From Collybiopsis luxurians FD-317 M1 (lineage: Eukaryota; Basidiomycota; Agaricomycetes; Agaricales; Omphalotaceae), in the NCBI GenBank assembly GCA_000827265.1, contig KN834797.1:1-64000 (forward strand): DNA of 64,000 bases, in the 5' to 3' direction. Below, piece by piece: positions 1 through 11,273 of this stretch (the stretch's first letter is position 1; each line of letters begins with the position of its first letter). A program made the translations under genes and the position numbers. Under the pieces are notes generated by a model, which saw only the letters and a program-made list of their open reading frames with translations, did not search any database and was not told where the DNA came from.

Positions 1-2100
1 TTACCATTTTAGGCATTTATGAGTTAATTACACTTCCGCAGATGAATTTGTATAGGACAACTTGAGCTTGGGTGGTAAGAATGTTTTTGCTTATTCTGAG
101 AGATTGACATTGCCATATATGGTCAAATTGGTATTACGCCTGACGGTATGGATGAGGGAAATATTTTTGGTCACATAAGTTGGGTGTTTGGGTTAGCGGT
201 TCATGAGAAACTGACTGAATACTGCTAAAATGCGGTAATTTTCCGCAACGCTCTAGCGTGGGAACGAATGGATGTGACCGTGGGAAATTAAGTACGCTTA
301 GGGGCAATATGTCATAGTAGACAGTAGTATTACCATTTTTGGCATATGTCCCTTTTTGGGCTCAAACGGCGCGAAATACTACTGAGAATTCAAAATGGAC
401 ATATTGAACCGCGGCCAATTATTAGGTATCCTCTAGGTAGTCTCTAGCATCTCCAATATTAAGAGTTGCCAATATTTTTCATTTAATTTTACCACTCTCT
501 ATATAGGACAGGATAATAGGAGACAGTTCCTCATACAGAACCCTTCCGAGTTATCACTCAAATAGAATTGAAGGTCCAGTCTGCTGTCCTTCCACTGCTG
601 CAATTATTGCTACTCGAACTATTCCGTTGGCTTCAATTGCTGACGATCTTGGCCCCTCGGGCGGTAATAACCCTGTAGCCGGCGCAATTAGTCTTAGTCG
701 AGGTACAATGGGAAGTATTTTCTTCTTACGAGACACTTCCTAGTTATCACACCCGTATATCTGGAGTAGCGGGTTCAACGTCTTCTCCTACTCCACCATA
801 TTTCCAATCTCGCCGTCTTCTTCCTGTTCCAACTCGATCTTTTAACCTGGAAGAAACAGGTATTTTGCGCCAACAATCAACATTCACTATTTTGTCGGAC
901 ACCCCGTCTGCAATTCACAATTCTTCTTGAGATTTTTGCATATTATTATAATCATAACATATCCTTGCTACGTTTATTGAACTAAAGTGTTTGGACTCTG
1001 CAGTATCTATTTAATTGATTTGCTTGTATCCATTGCTCTGGTGCTCGACTCCAAATCAACTTGAAGCAGGGGGGTTACTATCTATGTGTCGGTCTTTGAC
1101 TGTAATGTATCTGAAATGTTGTCCATCCAATCTATACCTTTGTTAAATTTGAAATGTACCATTACTGATAGTGTATAAAGAAGCCTGTATTGACGCTCAC
1201 TCAGTTTTCTAGATGTGAATTATTAAGCCATATAGTGCATTTCAGCATCTCTTCACTGGCCGATCATATGGCCTTCACATTTCGGCCATTACCTGCCTCA
1301 GCGCTCGTGCATTAGGCTATGACATTTGGAATACCTCTTCTTGAATTGAACCCTCGTCTCTGCTCAAGCGAAGGGGATCATTGTGGGCAGAAACTACCCA
1401 ATATCGTCGATGCATCAACGTGGGTGTTTCGACTGCTTTTCATTCATTCTGGCAAATTGAGCTCGAAATGAACCTGAAGCGTGGAGTCTTCTAAGCGCCA
1501 CAATGTCACTCTGAAGTTATTCACCTTCAACGTCTCAATGAACCCAGCCCTCAAAAGGATCGGTAGTCATGGATCGATAGGTACAGTGATGTGCTGGCTT
1601 TGTCCTTTGTTGTTGTACGACTTTCTTTTTTTCCTCCAGGGGGTTAAATCATGTCTCCTAACACGCCAGAAACTCAACTTTCTCGTTCTCAATAGTGTAC
1701 ACCTTCCGATATTGTAGCCATCTCGCGATTCGAGAACTTAAATGCCGATTATCTTGCAAATATGATCAACATTGTATTTCTAACACGTAAAAGCAACTTA
1801 GCTATTCGCAAATCTGGAGGTTAACACTTTCGCTAAAGCGACAATGATCACCTGTGGACCATCGTCATACAGTCTAGTCCTATAGAGCACTTGATCCCAG
1901 CAAAACATGGTTAATGAAGGAAAACGGCTTGCCAAGAAAACTTTGAAGCTACCTGTTAAAAGTGTAGTACCGTCTTCGCATCTCTGCCATCTCACTGAGG
2001 GTACACCGAGAATTGTCCCAGTCATGATGAAGCTACATCGGCTTAGGATGAGGCCACGGGTACGTGTAAATGCACCGATAAAAGGGGTATTACCAGCATT
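1..2100. other. Gene-poor left edge
   Basis: I see no intact gene here. One stretch of plus-strand coding-like sequence runs roughly 565-930. It reads in one frame to a stop after FFLRDTS near 740, then in a second frame (PPYFQSRRLLPVPTRSF onward) to a stop near 930. It could be the last exons of a gene entering from the left, or a frameshifted remnant. I recognise no domain in it. The rest is AT-rich and riddled with stops in all frames. Confidence 0.25.
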
Positions 2101-2109
2101 GATCTGTGT

Positions 2110-2290
2110 CCGCGGAACACATTCGACGGACCTGAGGCTCTTCACAAATACAAAAAAATCAGCACGTAAACTTCCACTACACATCCAAGAATCTTTTCTT
2201 TCAAACTCTGAGCTCGCTTCCGACCAGTACTTCAAGCCTTCTTCTGGACAAACGGCGGGAGAGAGTTCTTGCCAAACCGTGCGCTGACTT
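2110..2290 (+). pseudogene. Fragment of the N-terminal NTF2-like part of a flavin monooxygenase
   Basis: The plus strand reads DLRLFTNTK and then SNSELASDQYFKPSSG. The intact FMO encoded at 18370-20510 has DLRTLHGHEK and then SNFELASDENFKPSPG at about residues 50-85, in the same order and at similar spacing. Only this piece of the N-terminal domain is recognisable, with no start codon, no Rossmann motif and no continuation. It is therefore a decayed, partial duplicate rather than a gene. A long minus-strand frame over the same interval looks like a chance antisense reading. Confidence 0.45.
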
Positions 2291-2748
2291 GTCCGGTGGA
2301 AAGGATACTTCAACTTAATGCCAGGAGCGTTGGGATCTTCAGATACAATCGAGAGTCATTACGCAACGATAGAAACAGAAGAAAAAAAAGGCTACACATA
2401 AACGAAGCAAAGGCTACGATAATGATTAAAAACATAACATTTCAGCGATACAAGAGGACATGAAGAGGGAGGAATCGAGAGAAGGAAAACGTTGCGCGAA
2501 TCACTGGAAGAATAGGTATCACGACATTCGGAACAATAAAAATTGTTTTATATAGGTTGTAAGATAGAAAAAGAGTCCAGATGACACGTACGGTACAAAG
2601 TAGGCCATTCTCTCGACATTCAAACCGCCGACCACCAAACCACAAGGTATCACCGTGACCTACCGCCACTCACCTCCCACAGCGTACAAGTCCCACCTGA
2701 TATCTAACCTGAAATCACCCGAACCTTCCCTCCGCCCTCCGGAGCCCC
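2291..2748. other. Intergenic, 3' side of the OST-alpha gene
   Basis: No coding signal is seen. This is the probable 3' untranslated and downstream region of the minus-strand OST-alpha gene. Confidence 0.4.
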
Positions 2749-4877
2749 TTATCCAACAAGGTCACTATTCGATGACGACGACGAATTCAAATGTGCATGT
2801 TCCCGCGCCTGTGCATCTCCATAACTATAAGGAGCTAATCTAACGTCTTCATCGAAGCTCGACTGTACGGGGTGACTCGAATCGTACTCACTCGTACGGT
2901 ACCTCGGATTGTTCGCGATACCGTGTTTTCCGCCGTACCCCGTAGAGAGTCCGAAGGCTTGCGCAAAGTTGGGTTTCGTGGATGGATGGTGACTGTGCGT
3001 TCCGGAAACACCGCGCCTGTAGTCGATGAAGAATTTGAGGGAACCCCATATTTCGAGGGCAAAGTCGCCTGTGGATGAAAATGTCGTGAGCGTAATAATG
3101 GAGGAAGAGGGCTCGAAAACATACTAAAGTTTATTCTGGAGAGAAGGGACAGATTGGTTAGAAAAAACGGAACGAAGAGGAAAAGAACGAGTACTCACGA
3201 GTCCCATAATGGTCTCCAGATGCTGGTCGCTGGTTTGCCTGGGGCGTAGTAAGCAGCGGGAGTATAGGCCCACCACATGAAGCAAGCGAAAAAGATCATC
3301 TAAGGGGTCACAGATCAGTACGTGCTCCTAGAATGCGGCATGCTACTCACTTCAATACAAATCGCTAGCGCGTTCAGACCGTCGGCGATATTCGTTTCCG
3401 ACCAGTACTGCGTTGCTACAAGAAACTTGATTGATAAAATGTTCTAGAGAGGTGATCAACACGTACCGTGGATAACACGGCCTTCTAAAGCGGTAAACTA
3501 TCGGAAAAGAGTCAGTACGAGCACCATAACTACGCGGGAAGTACTCACGACAAACGACTGGTACCATGTACACATGACGATGAGTTTGATAGCAAGAAAC
3601 TTTGCTAACGGTCGGCGACCCGCCAACTCATCCTTTGTTAGACCATAGAATAGGAATAATCCGTATAAGGCGACACTGGGGCGGTGTAAGGGCAGACAGA
3701 ACGGCCTAAGAATCAACGAGGACGCACCTTATGCTGACGAAGTCGATAGCCTCGAGATAAACGTTGGCAAAGTGGACGTCAAAGCCTTGAGATTCGCAGA
3801 GGACGTTGAGCTTTTCGCAAATAATTCCGGCAATAGAAATGGCTGAGAGTGAGGCGGTCGAAATAAGCTCGAGCGTGTGACTGAAAAAGGAACGGACGAC
3901 GCACCAGGTCTGAAAATGACATATTGCAGGGCACACCACTGAACGAACAGGAAATGAGTGACGATTGCGCGAGTGAGCATCCTTCATTACCTTGAGGGTA
4001 TACATAAAATACGGCTAACGAAAGGCGATCAGATACGCCAGAGGAGAGGGATACTGGACGAACCTTTGTCGGACGATAACGCCAACAGCAAAACTAAGAT
4101 GTTCGATTTTAGTGAGCGGTGAATGGGTATTCAAAAGTCGGACGTACGGGAATAGGTAATGGTCTCTTATCTTTGCGTGCAATGGAGCTCTCTGCCATGT
4201 GACCGGAGCCAGAAGCGGCTACGATTTCGATGAGGAGCAGCCTAGCGTGGCGTTAGGGAGAACTGAGACGATCAAGAAAAGCAACTCACAGGAAAGCGCT
4301 CAAAGTGACAGCCTTGAGGTCTCAAATGAGTTTCGGCGTAACGAATAAAAAAGCAATGCAAACCTCATAAGCTGGAGATGATTGTCAGCGGGAACATTGA
4401 CAGAAACTGTACGAATGACATACCGACTTCGACCAGCTCATAGTATGTGTAACTTCGGAAAAATCGATAGGAAAAGAAAGATATGACGGCGTAAACTGGA
4501 GGCATGTACAAAATGCGAAGACTACGGAAAAAGTCAACAATCGGAATGAATTCGATATGAGTGAATGGGGATCAGACATTTGGCGCTGTTCTGCGGGATT
4601 TGTGTAGCTCCTGGATAGCGATAATTTGAATAGTTTCATTACGGCGAACGAGGTAGGCCCTACCGACAGTGTTGAAGTACAGAAATTGAGGATATTATAA
4701 CTGTCTGGATTCCATCGAATTAGGTTTGAAGATATGAACTCGAATCGTGTAAAAAAAACGTACCGCAGCTGCGCAAGCTCCTGCTATAACCCAACCAATA
4801 TGATGTGCATCCCAATCGGTGCTCCAAAAATCGCTCTGGTCAACGTTTGACTGATTTTCTGAAGGGCATGTGGGCAT
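2749..4877 (-). CDS. Organic solute transporter alpha / TMEM184 (DUF300) membrane protein
   Basis: This is a predicted seven-helix protein of the OST-alpha/TMEM184 family, 422 aa. The family includes vertebrate SLC51A, and fungal members sit in vacuolar or plasma membranes with undefined substrates. Recognisable blocks in order are WDAHHIGWVIAGACAA (about 23-38), PAEQRQILRILYMPPVYA, SYRFFRSYTYYELVEVAYE, DKRPLPIPFCCWRYRPTKPY, SIAGIICEKLNVLCE, FVSISVALYGLFLFYGLTKD, KFLAIKLIVMCTWYQSF and NIADGLNALAICIE, then a polar tail rich in Ser and His. I derived 17 exons: 4877-4764, 4704-4664, 4610-4578, 4521-4424, 4371-4364, 4312-4290, 4241-4148, 4093-4064, 4014-3991, 3938-3905, 3842-3728, 3675-3549, 3497-3467, 3415-3351, 3299-3199, 3135-3125 and 3068-2749. 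They sum to 1269 nt with consistent phases. Two exons are only 8 and 11 nt. The gene diverges from BTB copy A across about 950 nt. Confidence 0.93.
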
Positions 4878-5822
4878 TATGAGAGACGGTGAGCTGGAAT
4901 AGTAAAGGTGATGATGAGGGTATGAATATAAGGCGCAGGAACGGCCAAGCGAAAAGCCTTGTTCACACGTTCCGCGGTCGGTCCGTGGCCGTCGTGCCGT
5001 GCTGCCGTCTCAGACCGTAGGGGTTATCCGGAACTTTCATCAGCTCGAGTCCGTTCTCGACGCGCTGGAAATTGTTGAAAGCTGTACTTTCCCGATACAT
5101 AGCGCGGGCATGAGATAGGTATAATGGCTATGTTGCTCACTTGAAGTACCTTATGGTTTTAATTTCAGAAAACGAGGAGTACGCGCTGGTCGAAATATCT
5201 TTCCAAAAATTCTCGGCTTGAAAAAAGTACGTCCATCTCTCGGCGCTGCAAATGACTAAAATTACTCCGCCATGGGAGATATCAAAATCACAAGTATCAG
5301 ATATCTATCTTGAATTGACTCCTCGTCGCAACAGCCTTCAATCAAGTAGTCAAAGTAGAACGTTTGGCTGAACCTAAGAATATACATACCCATTTCTCAG
5401 CTCACCGTACCACTAACAAGCTTCAATATATACAGACTTCTGGAATGAATAACTACCGACTTGATTTAGAGATGGAGGACACGGATCTGCGACCTGCATT
5501 CTGCCAACCAGCAGCCAACCAGAGAGAGGTAAGAGGTAAATGGATCTTATACGTACCATCCGTCAGTCCATGCCTCTTTTCACTGGTCAATGGCTGGACA
5601 TTCCGACGGATTACAAGTCCAAACTCGTTTGAGACACCAGTACTTCCAGTCTGAGTACTTTGTACTATGCCACGATCCCGTGCTTCTCTTGTGGGAAGAA
5701 GATGAGCGCTTTATGAGCGCCGAACCTGAACGCCACTCTGCATTTCTTTCTTCTACATTACCTTGTCGACGTTAGCCCAACGTTTTCCCTTCCGCTCTCG
5801 TTCAGTTTTGTACCACGCCAAC
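4878..5822. repeat. Divergent intergenic region containing the 5' part of the BTB tandem repeat unit
   Basis: The region lies between the minus-strand OST-alpha start and BTB copy A. From about 5140 to 5500 it matches 7300-7560, upstream of BTB copy B. Shared segments include TTTAATTTCAGAAAACGA and CAATCAAGTAGT. This marks it as the upstream arm of the duplicated BTB unit. Promoters for both flanking genes should lie here; I see no clear TATA or initiator that I would commit to. Confidence 0.6.
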
Positions 5823-6851
5823 ATGTCTCTCTCTGGAATCTCTTCACCACAACCCACACCAACTCCAAATTCAGCATCGACAGCGACATCGACATCGTCC
5901 GAGTCCTCCGCGCCACTGGCCACCTCAGTGAAATTCGGAGGTCCAAATAATGATTTCAAGTTTAACATTAAATCGCCCTTACCACAACTCAGAAAACCAA
6001 GCCTAATCTGTACGAAGACCTTTCCTTTCTTTCTTCCAGCTCACCATGAGAATGCACTAACGAGCTTTTCTTTGCACAGTTCCAAAACACCCAAACTCAG
6101 ATGTCATCATCTGCTCTTCAGACCAAGTCGAGTTTCACCTGCAAAAAAAATATCTCGAAGCCAGTTCCGGAGCATTTCCACCTGCAGAAATCTCGACCAA
6201 CGGCGAAGTCGTCTTTCTTTCAGAATCTTCGGCCACCCTCGAAATCCTCTTTCAATTTATGTATCCTCGGCATTATCCCTCCATAGACAAACTTACCTTT
6301 CCGGCGTTGATGCTATTGGCGGAAGCGGCGGAGAAGTACGAAGTCTATTCAATGATCTACGCTTGTCAAATTCGACTTCAGTAAGTCAGGATCATCTTTC
6401 GATTGGTTAACGTACTGACTATAGACGTATCCTTCGCTAGGGAATTCTTGGATACCGAATCCAAGACCGTGCTGGTCTTCTCCGCAAAGCATGACTATAT
6501 TGACCTCATAATCCGACTGGCCCCGATTATGGTCGACACACCTTTATCGGAGGTCGCTGATATCTTGCCTCCCTGTTATTACAATCCCTGGGTAAGCGTC
6601 ATTTATTCAACATGTAGCTCAGGCTACATATTGAATTTCATCCACAGTCTATACACCGCGAAAGCTGGCTCAACGTCATGTTTTCCGTTTCCAAGTTGGT
6701 CCCGAATCACTCATGCCACGACTGGAACCTGTTCGTAAAGCGTGCGTTGAGCTCGTTGGACAAGCCGAGCGATCTAAAGTGGACCAATTTGATATTGAAA
6801 CTTTACTCTAACTGCGAGGTAAAGCCCGTCGCATTGAAATCTAGAGGTTGA
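5823..6851 (+). CDS. BTB/POZ domain protein, copy A (C-terminally truncated by an early stop)
   Basis: BTB/POZ domains mediate dimerisation and, in some proteins, Cullin-3 adaptor function; this family is expanded in Agaricomycetes with unknown targets. Exons are 5823-6009, 6080-6380, 6441-6591 and 6648-6851, giving 280 aa. The N-terminus is Ser/Thr/Pro-rich. The BTB core reads HPNSDVIICSSDQVEFHLQK, then VVFLSESSATLEILFQFMYP, and FPALMLLAEAAEKYEVYSM. Intron positions and phases equal those of copy C. An in-frame TGA at 6849-6851 ends the protein, where copy C has an open codon. Beyond it the frame stays open and conserved to 6975 (DQCCQPKAEEWKAAI, ending ALRIKAATL-like), so the stop is a recent nonsense change removing about 40 residues. 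The BTB fold itself is untouched, so a shortened product may still be made. Confidence 0.8.
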
Positions 6852-7945
6852 TTTTCTAATGCTCCTATTTCTTTTGACCAGTGTTGTCAGCCAAAAGCGG
6901 AAGAATGGAAAGCAGCAATATCAATGCAAGTTGATCGTATTCCTCCGTTGCGTATCAAGGCAGCTACCTTGTAATTCATAATACTTTCTTTAAATCGAGT
7001 ATCATCAGTTGTTCCATCGATTTGGGCAGGATGAATTTTTGCAGTGTCATTAATTCCCCGTCGATTGAGCCACTTTGAAACTTTGTTGCGAGTCCCATGA
7101 ATATGAAGCGCCTCCTTTTAGTGGTTTGTTCGGCGCCGATTGCTGATTTGGGATTATTAATGCCCATTAATGTTTGGACCGTTGGTTCCACACTTCTACT
7201 CTGTTTATAGCACAGGTCTAACACGCCAGCCCTTCCTCACACACCACTATACTCGCCAATCCCTCTCAAAATACGCGAAATGTGAATAATAGTTAAGTTG
7301 TTTATTTGCGTATTTAATTTCAGAAAACGAAGCGACGCGCAGGTCAAAACGACTTGTCAAAAATTTTCGACTAGAAAAAAAAGTTCCAGCATGATGCCTC
7401 AGCTTGTAAATAAAACTTCCGGCGCTGTAAACTAACAACATCATTCATGCCCCAGGTATCAGATATCTATCGTGGATTGAATCCTCATCGCAACACCCTT
7501 CAATCAAGTAGTCCAAGTGGAGCGTTTGGCGGAACCTAAGAATATGTGTATCTAATACCTCAGCTCATCCTACCGGTTACAAGCCATCAGGTATTCTGAC
7601 TTTGGGTTCCACCCAGTAGAACAACCTCCGACTTGTTCTAGAGATGGAGGACACGGATCCGCGACCTTCCACCAAACAAAAAGACGTCACAAATAAATGA
7701 ATCTCTCAGTTCGTGCCTATTCTTACGCGTCCATGGCTTACTATTCCGACGAATTGCAAGTCCAAGCCTAACCATTAGTCGAGTTAAAGTACTTAGCACG
7801 AAGCCAGGATCCCGTGCTTTGTCTTGTGGGAAGATCATCAACGAGCACCTAAAAGCTTCTTTCTTCTACATTTCTTTGTCGACGTTATCTCAACTATATC
7901 CCTCGCCGCTTAGTACTCCGTCTCTTTTGGTTTCTGTACCACGCT
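6852..7945. repeat. Duplicated flank between BTB copies A and B
   Basis: Bases 6852-6975 are the untranslated remainder of copy A. Bases 6975-7250 match 9010-9260 and 12410-12660, the downstream flanks of copies B and C (shared pieces such as GGTTTGTTCGGCGCCGAT and AATATGAAGCGCCTCCTT). Bases 7300-7940 match the upstream flank of copy A at 5140-5820. The segment is thus a downstream arm joined to an upstream arm, as expected for a tandem duplication. Confidence 0.65.
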
Positions 7946-9003
7946 ATGTCCTCCACGCCACCGCCCACGTTTGTGAAATTCGAAGGTCCAAATAACGATT
8001 TCAAGTTTGACATCACCCTATCATCACCATTAGGCAGAAAACAAAGCTCAGTCTGTGCGTAGATTTTTTTTTTCAACTCATCGAGAAACCCGTCTGATGA
8101 CTTGGTTCCATAGTTCCAAAACACTGAGCCTCGGACATCATCATCTATTCTTCCAACCTAGTCGAGTTTCACCTGGAAAAGAAATATCTCAAAGCCAATT
8201 CCGGAGCGTTACCACCTGCAAAAATATCAACGGATGAAAACGTCGTTTATCTTTCAGAATCTTCGGCCACCCTCGAGATTCTTTTTCAGTTCATGTATCC
8301 TCGTCGTTATCCTTCAATAAACGAACTTACCTTTTCGGCCTTGATTCTGTTGGCGAAGGCAGTGGAGAAGTATGAAGTTTATTCAATGATTTATGCATGT
8401 CAAGTTCGACTTCAGTAAGTCGGAAACTTTCGACTAGATAACGTACTGACTGGATGTATCCTCACCCAGGGAATTCTTGGTTACCGAATCAAAGGCGGTC
8501 TTGGCTTTTTCCACAAAACACCACTATATGAACCTCATAATCCAGTTGGCCCCGATTATGGTGGACACACCTATATCAGAGCTTGCTAATATCTTGCCTT
8601 CCCGTTATTTCAAACCCTGGGTAAGTGTCATTTCTTCCACAAGTAGTGCCACTTATGTATCGAATGTCATTTACAGTCTATATATCGCGAAAGCTGGCTC
8701 GACGCCATGCTTTCCGTCGCCAAGTCGGTCTCCGATCACTCATGTAACAACTGGAGCCTGTTCGTGAAGCAGGTTTTGACCTTGCCGGAGAAGCCGAGTG
8801 ATCTACAGTCGGCCAATTTGGGATCGAAACTTTTTTCTGACTACAAAGTGAAGCCATTCGCATCAAAATCGAAAGGCATATTCTCTGATGTTCTTATTCC
8901 TCTTGACCAGTGCTGTCAGTCGAAGGCGCAAGAATGGAAAACAAAAATATCGTTGCAGGTTAATGATATTCCTCCGTTGTGTATTAAGGCGGCTGCCTCG
9001 TAA
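7946..9003 (+). pseudogene. BTB/POZ domain protein, copy B (in-frame stop in exon 2)
   Basis: The gene model is collinear with copies A and C: exons 7946-8054, 8114-8414, 8470-8620 and 8677-9003 (888 nt). The N-terminal Ser/Pro segment is shorter (MSSTPPPTFVKFEGPNNDF). Exon 2 starts PKH and then hits TGA at 8125-8127, where copies A and C have an Asn codon region (PKHPNSD / PNHPNSD). After it the BTB frame runs open: SDIIIYSSNLVEFHLEKKY, then YLSESSATLEILFQFMYPRR, to a stop at 9001-9003. Only this single lesion is evident, so the gene is a young pseudogene unless a different acceptor in exon 2 bypasses the stop. The C-terminal half is better preserved than in copy A. Confidence 0.75.
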
Positions 9004-9857
9004 TTCATGAATTTTTTTCACACTGAGTCTCAGTGGTTATTCAGTTGATACGAGCAGTATTAAATTTTGCAGTGCGACAGATCCCCCATATCCGTTGAGT
9101 TACTTCAAAAGTCACTACCAGCTCGATCAATATGAAGCGCTTCACTAGTGGTTTACTCAGCGCCGATTACTTATTCGATTATTCATGCCCATTAAGGTTT
9201 GAACCGTTCGTTTCTCACTTCTACATACTCTGTCTAAAGCACAGGTTTTCCATTACAGCCCTCCTCACGAACCACTGTTCTTGTCGACCCCTCTCAAAAT
9301 GATTTGTTCGGCGCCGCTTACTCATTCATTATTGTTCATATCCATTCATTGTCGACCATTGCATCTTCGACAGCATCGAAGACATTCAATGATAACCACC
9401 GCTTTTTCCGTCATTTCCACCGGTAGAGTTCGAATAAAGCGATACATAGGGTTGGTAACTTGCTTTACTCGAAAGCTTGCAACTTTGGACCATTTGTAGA
9501 TGCTGCACCATTGTGTACCTGTTACACCCTGCCCGTCGAGGTTTCCATGATCCGGTCTTCGAGGTAATTCTTAAAGCTAAAGGTTAGAGTGCTAATCACC
9601 AGGGATTCGTTATCTATCCTTATGTACTCCATTTTTAGTCAATTTACTTACGGTTTGCTCGTGGCTTCGAGTTTGAGTCACTGCCATCGAAATATATGCA
9701 ACGCCTTTCATGAACTCCATCATGAGCAAACTGCGTGATTGTCCCCGTGCACGCCTGCAGTTATCCATGGTTCCAAATGGTTTCAGCTCCTCCAGGGTAT
9801 TAATTGGATGTCTATGAACTTGCAGTACACCCCCACTTAGTTGATCAACTGCCATGA
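9004..9857. repeat. Downstream arm of BTB copy B, duplicated after copy C
   Basis: No coding potential is supported. Nearly the whole stretch is collinear with 12403-13265, the flank after copy C (for example the segments around TTCGGCGCCG and ATTGTCGACCATTG, and the GCACGCCTGCAGTTAT-like region). It ends where the inverted GTPase segment begins. Confidence 0.65.
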
Positions 9858-10975
9858 TTCCACCAACGATTCTGTGTACTCATTGTGGTATACGTCGATA
9901 TTGCCGCCCTCCTGGACAGGTTTTCCTCTGATGGGGTTATGCATAGGTGAGCATCGTTATTGAAAACCATAATACCGATTAAAGACGTGCTAATTAGCTC
10001 TCCACCAACTGTCCATGATAGGTGTTTGGTTTTCCAATCCAGTTACAATGACGACTATAGGCACTTGACGCTTGCAAATTGCTTGGCAGAAAAGCTTATA
10101 TTTCCTTTCTACAACTTCCGTAATGCGAGGAGTACGAATGCACATGAGAAGCAAATGAACATGCTGGCCTGCATGGCTGAGGTTGAGGAGAAGAGATTCC
10201 AGACTCTTCCTAGCGGCCTCCGGGAAGAGGACCGATTGCTTCCTTCACTCAGGCCTGCTGTATCATATATCGTAAATCTCTCCCCTTTGACATCAATGGT
10301 ATACGGTTTCCACCCAAATGTTACAGGGTTTGCTGCGCTAGATGCTGGAGCTGGAGCCTTATCAGACAGAAGGAGCATATGTAGTGAAAGACTTGATCAA
10401 ATCCAATGGTTTATCTGTTGAAAAAGGTTGGACTTTTAATCCGGTGAGTGCGCATCCGAGCTGCAGATTAGGCCTTTCGAGTTGAATAAATATTTTTCTT
10501 CAGCACGATTTTGGACAGCTATGGCGGGAAATTCCCGATGGGTTTACACCCGAGTAAGTGGACTTTTTGGAGGAATAATTTACTTGGAGTTATCGAAGTG
10601 CCCACCCCGGCTCTTGGGCGCTTTATTTAGACTCAAGAAAACTTCGCGGGGTCCTTCGGCTGGAAGTAACCTCGACACTGTGACCTCGACCGTGAGTAAA
10701 CGTGAGAAATCAGGAACTCTTCTAGAGCTTAATTTATCACTCATCTCACCTGTTTATTGATATCACTACGAGATTTGTGTACGGACAGAGGCAAGTATAG
10801 TGTGAACATTTTTGAACTGAGTGTAGCAATGTCACGATCAACACCACGCTTCAGTATGAGAATTTCTGTCGCTTTACCCGTCGATCATCATCGCTAGTTT
10901 AGAATAGACATGAAAGATTTTTCCTCATCAGTTTATTGAATGAGGTACCGAAGGGGTCGCTTGTCAAGTGTCTCG
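9858..10975 (+). pseudogene. Rearranged GTPase gene fragment with an internal inversion
   Basis: This is a broken relative of the GTPase at 15427-16362. Bases about 9858-10378 match that gene in reverse orientation: the minus strand reads APAPASSAANPVTFGWKPYT and FTIYDTAGLSEGSN, equivalent to the G2-G3 region. From about 10380 the match switches to the plus strand (VKDLIKSNGLSVEKGWTFNP, an intron, then HDFGQLWREIPDGFTPE), followed by a decayed last exon and about 200 nt of shared 3' flank up to about 10975. The P-loop segment is missing. Neither orientation gives a continuous protein, so it is non-functional as a GTPase. Confidence 0.8.
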
Positions 10976-11140
10976 GCGCTGGTTAATCGCATTCCTCCGT
11001 TTTGTATTAAGGTGGCTGCCTAATAATCTGATTAATTTGTTGTTTTTTTGAAACTGAGTCCCGGTGGATTGGTACATCCCTTATTACCAGTCCCGAGAAT
11101 ATGAAGCGCCTCCTTGTTGGCGATTACTCACTCGGGACAA
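10976..11140 (+). pseudogene. Remnant of a fourth BTB gene (C-terminal tip and downstream flank)
   Basis: The reading VNRIPPFCIKVAA followed by a stop (about 10982-11022) matches the C-terminal ends of copies B (VNDIPPLCIKAAAS) and C (VSRIPPLSIKAATS). It is followed by flank sequence (AATATGAAGCGCCTCCTT) that occurs after copies A and B. At about 11140 it changes to upstream-arm sequence of copy C. The rest of this BTB gene is gone, probably deleted when the GTPase fragment or copy C was rearranged. Confidence 0.7.
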
Positions 11141-11273
11141 TGCCACAATCCCGTGCTTTGTCTTGTGGGAAGATCATTCACGAGCGCCTGAATTCTTTCT
11201 TCCACATATCTTTCACGACGTTATCCCTTTCCACTTTCGCCAAATCTTCTCTTGATTTCTGCACCACGCTAAC

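Noticed and set aside
1798..2313. 171-aa minus-strand reading frame
   Set aside because: It has no domain and lies antisense to the FMO-like fragment on the plus strand; best explained as chance.
6846..6885. Possible short intron bypassing the TGA in BTB copy A
   Set aside because: A GT...AG pair exists, but it is only about 35 nt and joins out of frame with the conserved downstream codons.
9960..10421. 153-aa plus-strand frame over the GTPase fragment
   Set aside because: It is the antisense reading of the inverted GTPase piece; the minus strand carries the recognisable GTPase motifs.
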